Assembly: GCA_039028975.1 (NCBI GenBank) | Contig: JBCCHB010000022.1 | Coordinates: 1 to 64,000, forward strand | Reading direction: 5' to 3' | DNA from: JAHBNG01 sp039028975 | GTDB taxonomy: Bacteria; Chloroflexota; Anaerolineae; Caldilineales; Caldilineaceae | DNA: 64,000 nt | In this document: positions 60,898-64,000 of the stretch, piece by piece | Position numbering within the stretch: the stretch's first letter is position 1 | Layout: each line of letters begins with the position of its first letter | Program-made: the position numbers and the translations under genes | Notes under the pieces: generated by a model | What the model was told of the DNA's origin: nothing | Databases searched by the model: none | What the model saw: the letters and a program-made list of their open reading frames with translations, nothing else

Positions 60898-62124
60898 GTG
60901 GACCATAATGATCTTGAAGACCATGCACTACACTCATTTGTTGATAACATTTCGACTGAAAATGGAGCAGAAGTCGAAGGGCTAACTAATGTGATTGAGG
61001 GAAAGACCCAGCAGGCACGAAACATTGACGATTTGTTAAGGCCCTTATTGCGAATCCGCTGGGATATAGAAAAAGAGTTAAGTGGAGGCTATTCCAAGTC
61101 TACTCTTGTAAGAATCAAACCCAAGATGTGTGTTCCCTCGTCCTTCAGTGGAAAGCTCTATGAGTTTCCTATTCCCCACCACGAATCTATCGTTATTAAA
61201 TACGGTCCCAAACTACAGATTGACAAAGAACGAAATAACTATGCATTGATACCCCCTGAGTATAGAGGATTTTTCGCAGATATCTCACCATTTTCACAAA
61301 CTGGCATAATGGGAGATGAACTATACGAGTTTTTCATTGTTAGGCACTTGGATGGTTTCGACACGTTTGAAGAAAGCCTTTTTCAAGCTACCCCAAGCTT
61401 TCAAGGGCACCTAATGTTTCGGCTGACAGAATTTTTGCGTAGCTTCTACACGATACCGCCGCTACCAAGCAATTCAATCGGTAAAATCAAGAGCCTTTAC
61501 ATTAATCCTATGTTTCACGATTTGGAGACGATTCACGACTTCAAATTGACCTATTGTGGATTAGATGCTGCTGATTACCAAGTGTTTGAGGATCTCAAAA
61601 GGTTGATCAAAGCGTTGCCATTCTTGGCTCAATTTCCATTATCTGTCATGCATGGAGATCTCAATATTCGTAATATTCTGACGTGTAGGGAATCAATCAC
61701 ATTACATGGAATGGAATTCCGTCTTATTGATTTAGATAGATTTTCGCGAGCTGGTGATATGGCCGTGGATATTGGCGAATTATTGGCAGACATACAGCTC
61801 AGCAATATGCTACAAGGAATGCCACAGCTTGATCCAATGATTGAACGTTCTCTTGAGTCAGACTTCAAAGAGTTTGCGGAATCCAAAGGCGATCTCTACT
61901 TCGAGGAAAGATTGGAGATTGCCAAGGCCAAAGCATTCATCAAAGTAGTCAAGCTCATTTGTAAAGGAAGATTCACGCCTCCAGGCTTAACGCCTACATA
62001 CTCAGCTCCGTTTGAAAACGACCGCACTATAGACGAAAATGAATTCATCTTGCAACAGATGCAAAAGCCCTTGGCGCAAGCATATTGCCTACTTCGTTCG
62101 GCTATCCAGCGGTTAAATTCCTAA
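60898..62124 (+). CDS. APH/choline-kinase-fold phosphotransferase
   Basis: A 408-residue protein with a kinase fold of the aminoglycoside phosphotransferase type. The catalytic loop VMHGDLNIRNIL has H252-G-D254, and the metal-binding loop is LIDLDRFSRAGDMAVDIGELL (in two parts, LIDLDRF and RAGDMAVDIGELL). The N-terminal lobe includes IVIKYGPKLQ with a likely ATP-binding Lys. The start is GTG with GGAGG at six bases. A 35-bp family B copy lies within the C-terminal coding part, adding about a dozen residues (near TYSAPFENDRTID) in frame. It is divergent from the 1374-residue regulator. The substrate, drug, sugar or protein, is unknown. Confidence 0.8.
   Translation: MDHNDLEDHALHSFVDNISTENGAEVEGLTNVIEGKTQQARNIDDLLRPLLRIRWDIEKELSGGYSKSTLVRIKPKMCVPSSFSGKLYEFPIPHHESIVIKYGPKLQIDKERNNYALIPPEYRGFFADISPFSQTGIMGDELYEFFIVRHLDGFDTFEESLFQATPSFQGHLMFRLTEFLRSFYTIPPLPSNSIGKIKSLYINPMFHDLETIHDFKLTYCGLDAADYQVFEDLKRLIKALPFLAQFPLSVMHGDLNIRNILTCRESITLHGMEFRLIDLDRFSRAGDMAVDIGELLADIQLSNMLQGMPQLDPMIERSLESDFKEFAESKGDLYFEERLEIAKAKAFIKVVKLICKGRFTPPGLTPTYSAPFENDRTIDENEFILQQMQKPLAQAYCLLRSAIQRLNS
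61998..62032 (+). repeat. Short family B element inside a coding region
   Basis: ATACTCAGCTCCGTTTGAAAACGACCGCACTATAG joins the right end of family B (TACTCAGCTCCGTTTGAAAAC) to the left end (GACCGCA.TATA) with the centre deleted (quoted in pieces for length). It keeps the reading frame of the kinase gene. Confidence 0.8.
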
Positions 62125-62221
62125 TCAAACCAAGCAGGATTGGTGATGTGGTCGCCATGATGTAGCAGATTCAAGCTTGGATAAACAAAAGGTCACTGAA
62201 CTTGGACGAATACTCTTTCAC

Positions 62222-62287
62222 GCCCCATAGCTCAAAATGAACGCAAGCGGTACGGTCGTTTCTGAGCTTCATTTTGTTCTGTGGGGC
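62222..62287. repeat. 20-bp imperfect inverted repeat
   Basis: The arms match at 17 of 20 positions. It lies about 100 bases after the kinase stop and has no T-run. Confidence 0.6.
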
Positions 62288-62429
62288 AACTTCCTCTTTC
62301 GCTGATTGACACCCCTCAGCCTCCAAATACCTGTATATCCCATAACCACCTTAGTCCTACAAAAAAGTAAGAGCACTTACGTTCATAATTATTCTTAGCA
62401 GTTAAACATGCAACAGGCTTCACCACAGG

Positions 62430-62507
62430 GAATGAAAATCGAACAAAGATTAGGGGATTGCGCAGATTCTTAATCTTTCTAAGCTTTTCATCTTTGTTAT
62501 TTACAGC
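62430..62507 (+). repeat. Dispersed repeat family E, copy 2
   Basis: The second copy of the element at 5829-5909, in the same orientation, sharing AACAAAGATTAG, CAGATT, CTTTCTAA and CTTTTCATC. Confidence 0.75.
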
Positions 62508-62737
62508 GCAGATGGCAATAGCCAGGATGTTCGTTAGAATGACTTTGGACTAAATGACTAGCTGACTGTGGACAACTAATTCTGGATTGCCAATCGAGTG
62601 GTGGGGAAAGTCATCTTGATACGTAAACTACCCCAAAGTAAGATTGGAAGAGCAAAGCGAACCAGATTAGTCCCATAGGAAAGATTGATTTACTATATCA
62701 GTAGAGCGCAATCTACTAAGAATGGACAAGTGAACCC

Positions 62738-63595
62738 ATGACCTACAATCTAGCCTGTGCCGACTTTACTTTTCCCTTATTGCCCCATGATGATGTGTTA
62801 CGGCTTATCTCCATGCTCGACTTACAGGGCGTAGATATTGGCCTCTTCGAAGAGCGATCTCACCTCTGGCCTTCCCGTGAATTTGACAATTTGGCAACCT
62901 CTGCCAGGGGACTCAGAGCCAAGTTGAACGATCTGGGCTTGGTCGTGGCTGATCTCTTTTTGCAGATGGATCCTGACTTTGAACCGTATGCCATTAATCA
63001 TCCTGATGAAAATAGACGTCAGAAAGCGCGTGAGTGGTTTCTACAAACGTTGGAATACGCTAATGAGTGTGGCTGCCACCATGTTACAGGGTTGCCTGGC
63101 GTTCACTTTGAAGAAGAGCACTATGAGGATTCTCTCTTGCGGACTATCGATGAACTCAGTTGGCGTATCGAGCAGGCGACAGATCAGAACGTGATCTTTG
63201 GTGTGGAGGCCCACGTGGGCTCTATTGTCCCTACGCCTGACCAAACCTTGGAACTTCTTCGGCGCACGCCTGGGCTGACATTGACACTCGACTACACCCA
63301 CTTTACCCGTGCTGGCTTACCAGACTCGGCTGTGGAACCGCTGGTTGCCCATGCCAGCCACTTCCATGTTCGAGGAGCGCGCAAAGATCGACTGCAAGAG
63401 CGCTTTGCCCACAACATCATCGATTACAAACAGGTTCTGCGGGCCATGCAAAAGAGTGGCTACGCTGGTTGGCTGGGCATTGAGTACGTCTGGATTGACT
63501 GGGAACATTGCAATGAATGCGATAACCTCTCCGAAACCATACTCTTTCGCGATTTTCTACGTGAGCAAATGCTTTTATACTCAGACTCTACCTAA
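62738..63595 (+). CDS. Sugar phosphate isomerase/epimerase-like TIM-barrel protein
   Basis: A 285-residue xylose-isomerase-like TIM-barrel (AP endonuclease 2 fold). Metal-ligand candidates are the Glu in FGVEAHVGS, the Asp and His in LTLDYTHFTRAG, the His in HFHVRGAR and the Glu in LGIEYVW. These proteins isomerise or epimerise sugars or inositols. It is followed by a transporter gene on the same strand after about 170 bases. The exact substrate is unknown. Confidence 0.85.
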   Translation: MTYNLACADFTFPLLPHDDVLRLISMLDLQGVDIGLFEERSHLWPSREFDNLATSARGLRAKLNDLGLVVADLFLQMDPDFEPYAINHPDENRRQKAREWFLQTLEYANECGCHHVTGLPGVHFEEEHYEDSLLRTIDELSWRIEQATDQNVIFGVEAHVGSIVPTPDQTLELLRRTPGLTLTLDYTHFTRAGLPDSAVEPLVAHASHFHVRGARKDRLQERFAHNIIDYKQVLRAMQKSGYAGWLGIEYVWIDWEHCNECDNLSETILFRDFLREQMLLYSDST

Positions 63596-63762
63596 AATAA
63601 CACGTTTCCCCCCGGGTATCGGTGTTACCTTATCACTACCGCCAGCATAGAAGCAGGAACTCCATAACTTAGTCATTTGGTGAGAACCAACCAGATGAAA
63701 GCATGCCAAATATTCACGGTGCGTTCCTTACGAATCCATTACTAACCGGACTATAAACCTAC

Positions 63763-64000
63763 ATGATTCACTCATCCTCAGCACCTTCTGCCGAAAGCAG
63801 ACCCCCTCTCAGCTTTGGGGAATTTGTCGCGCTTATGGCCCTGCTTATTGCGTTGGTGGCTCTCTCCATTGATGCTATGCTTCCCGCACTACCAGAAATT
63901 GGTCGTGACCTAGGCGTCGTGCGTGAAAATGATCGGCAATTAATTATCACGTTGATCTTTTTGGGGATGGCGGTTGGTCAGATATTTTATGGTCCATTGT
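63763..64000 (+). CDS. Bcr/CflA-type MFS transporter, N-terminal part
   Basis: The frame is open to the window edge; 79 residues are visible. It begins MIHSSSAPSAESRPPLSF, followed by a first membrane helix (VALMALLIALVALSIDAML) and PALPEIGRDLGV, then ITLIFLGMAVGQIFYGPL. The D-x-M-L-P-A-L-P and G-Q-x-x-Y-G-P-L elements are typical of Bcr/CflA drug-resistance or sulfonamide-type MFS exporters. Partial at the 3' end. Confidence 0.85.
   Translation, partial: MIHSSSAPSAESRPPLSFGEFVALMALLIALVALSIDAMLPALPEIGRDLGVVRENDRQLIITLIFLGMAVGQIFYGPL

Larger units (their letters stand above)
62125..62737. other. Intergenic region with hairpin and family E repeat
   Basis: It holds the hairpin at 62222-62287 (GCCCCATAG..CAAAATGAA with TTCATTTTG..CTGTGGGGC) and family E copy 2 at 62430-62507. 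No gene is seen. Confidence 0.55.

Overview
The window looks like a chromosomal segment of a Chloroflexota bacterium, probably Anaerolineae or Caldilineae (inference). Base composition is near balanced. Supporting signs are two secreted proteins ending in the xLPLIxx tail common in that phylum, many spaced single-gene catabolic units (Gfo/Idh/MocA, M19 dipeptidase, amidohydrolase, beta-keto acid cleavage enzyme), and multidomain regulators with AAA, TPR, GAF and winged-helix parts. There is no rRNA, CRISPR array, plasmid or phage module.

Layout. 0.5-10.3 kb: YfhO-like membrane protein, sulfatase, acidic membrane protein, AAA/winged-helix regulator, glutamate 5-kinase, M19 dipeptidase. 11.3-14.3 kb: secreted SdrD-type protein, a 50-residue small protein, an XRE regulator, and a nickel superoxide dismutase with its maturation protease. 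14.9-22.6 kb: 2-hydroxyacid dehydrogenase/YdcZ/CorA/hypothetical run, then release-factor-like GGQ protein/Nudix/AnmK, an amidohydrolase and a 2'-5' RNA ligase-like protein. 23.1-28.4 kb: a 1751-residue secreted beta-helix protein carrying a caspase-like domain. 28.7-34.0 kb: aldo/keto reductase, nitrilase homologue without the nucleophilic Cys, Gfo/Idh/MocA oxidoreductase, putative anti-sigma and ECF sigma factors. 34.4-42.8 kb: PaiB-like protein behind a leader RNA, then argC-argB-argS-argD-cupin-argA-carA. 43.3-49.5 kb: sulfate-ester and alcohol metabolism genes (ADH, arylsulfotransferase, SDR, GST, alkylsulfatase-type MBL). 50.3-50.7 kb: a tRNA-Arg(UCU) gene interrupted by a 326-nt group I intron. 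51.0-54.0 kb: BKACE enzyme and paired SPFH proteins. 54.0-62.1 kb: an ImmA/IrrE-nucleotidyltransferase fusion, a 1374-residue MerR-GAF-TPR-thymidine kinase-Nudix fusion and a divergent APH-fold kinase. 62.7-64.0 kb: TIM-barrel isomerase and the start of an MFS transporter.

The gaps are seeded with several families of short palindromic elements (called A to E here). A is about 90-115 bp with CCAGAAAAGTC ends. B is about 80-95 bp with TATACTGCGGTCG and GAGCTGAGTATA ends. D is an 85-bp pair. They often end just before a ribosome-binding site, they decide several start codons, and one short B copy lies inside a reading frame. The strongest candidates for undescribed biology are the 54-62 kb cluster of nucleotide-handling regulator fusions and the intron-bearing tRNA-Arg.
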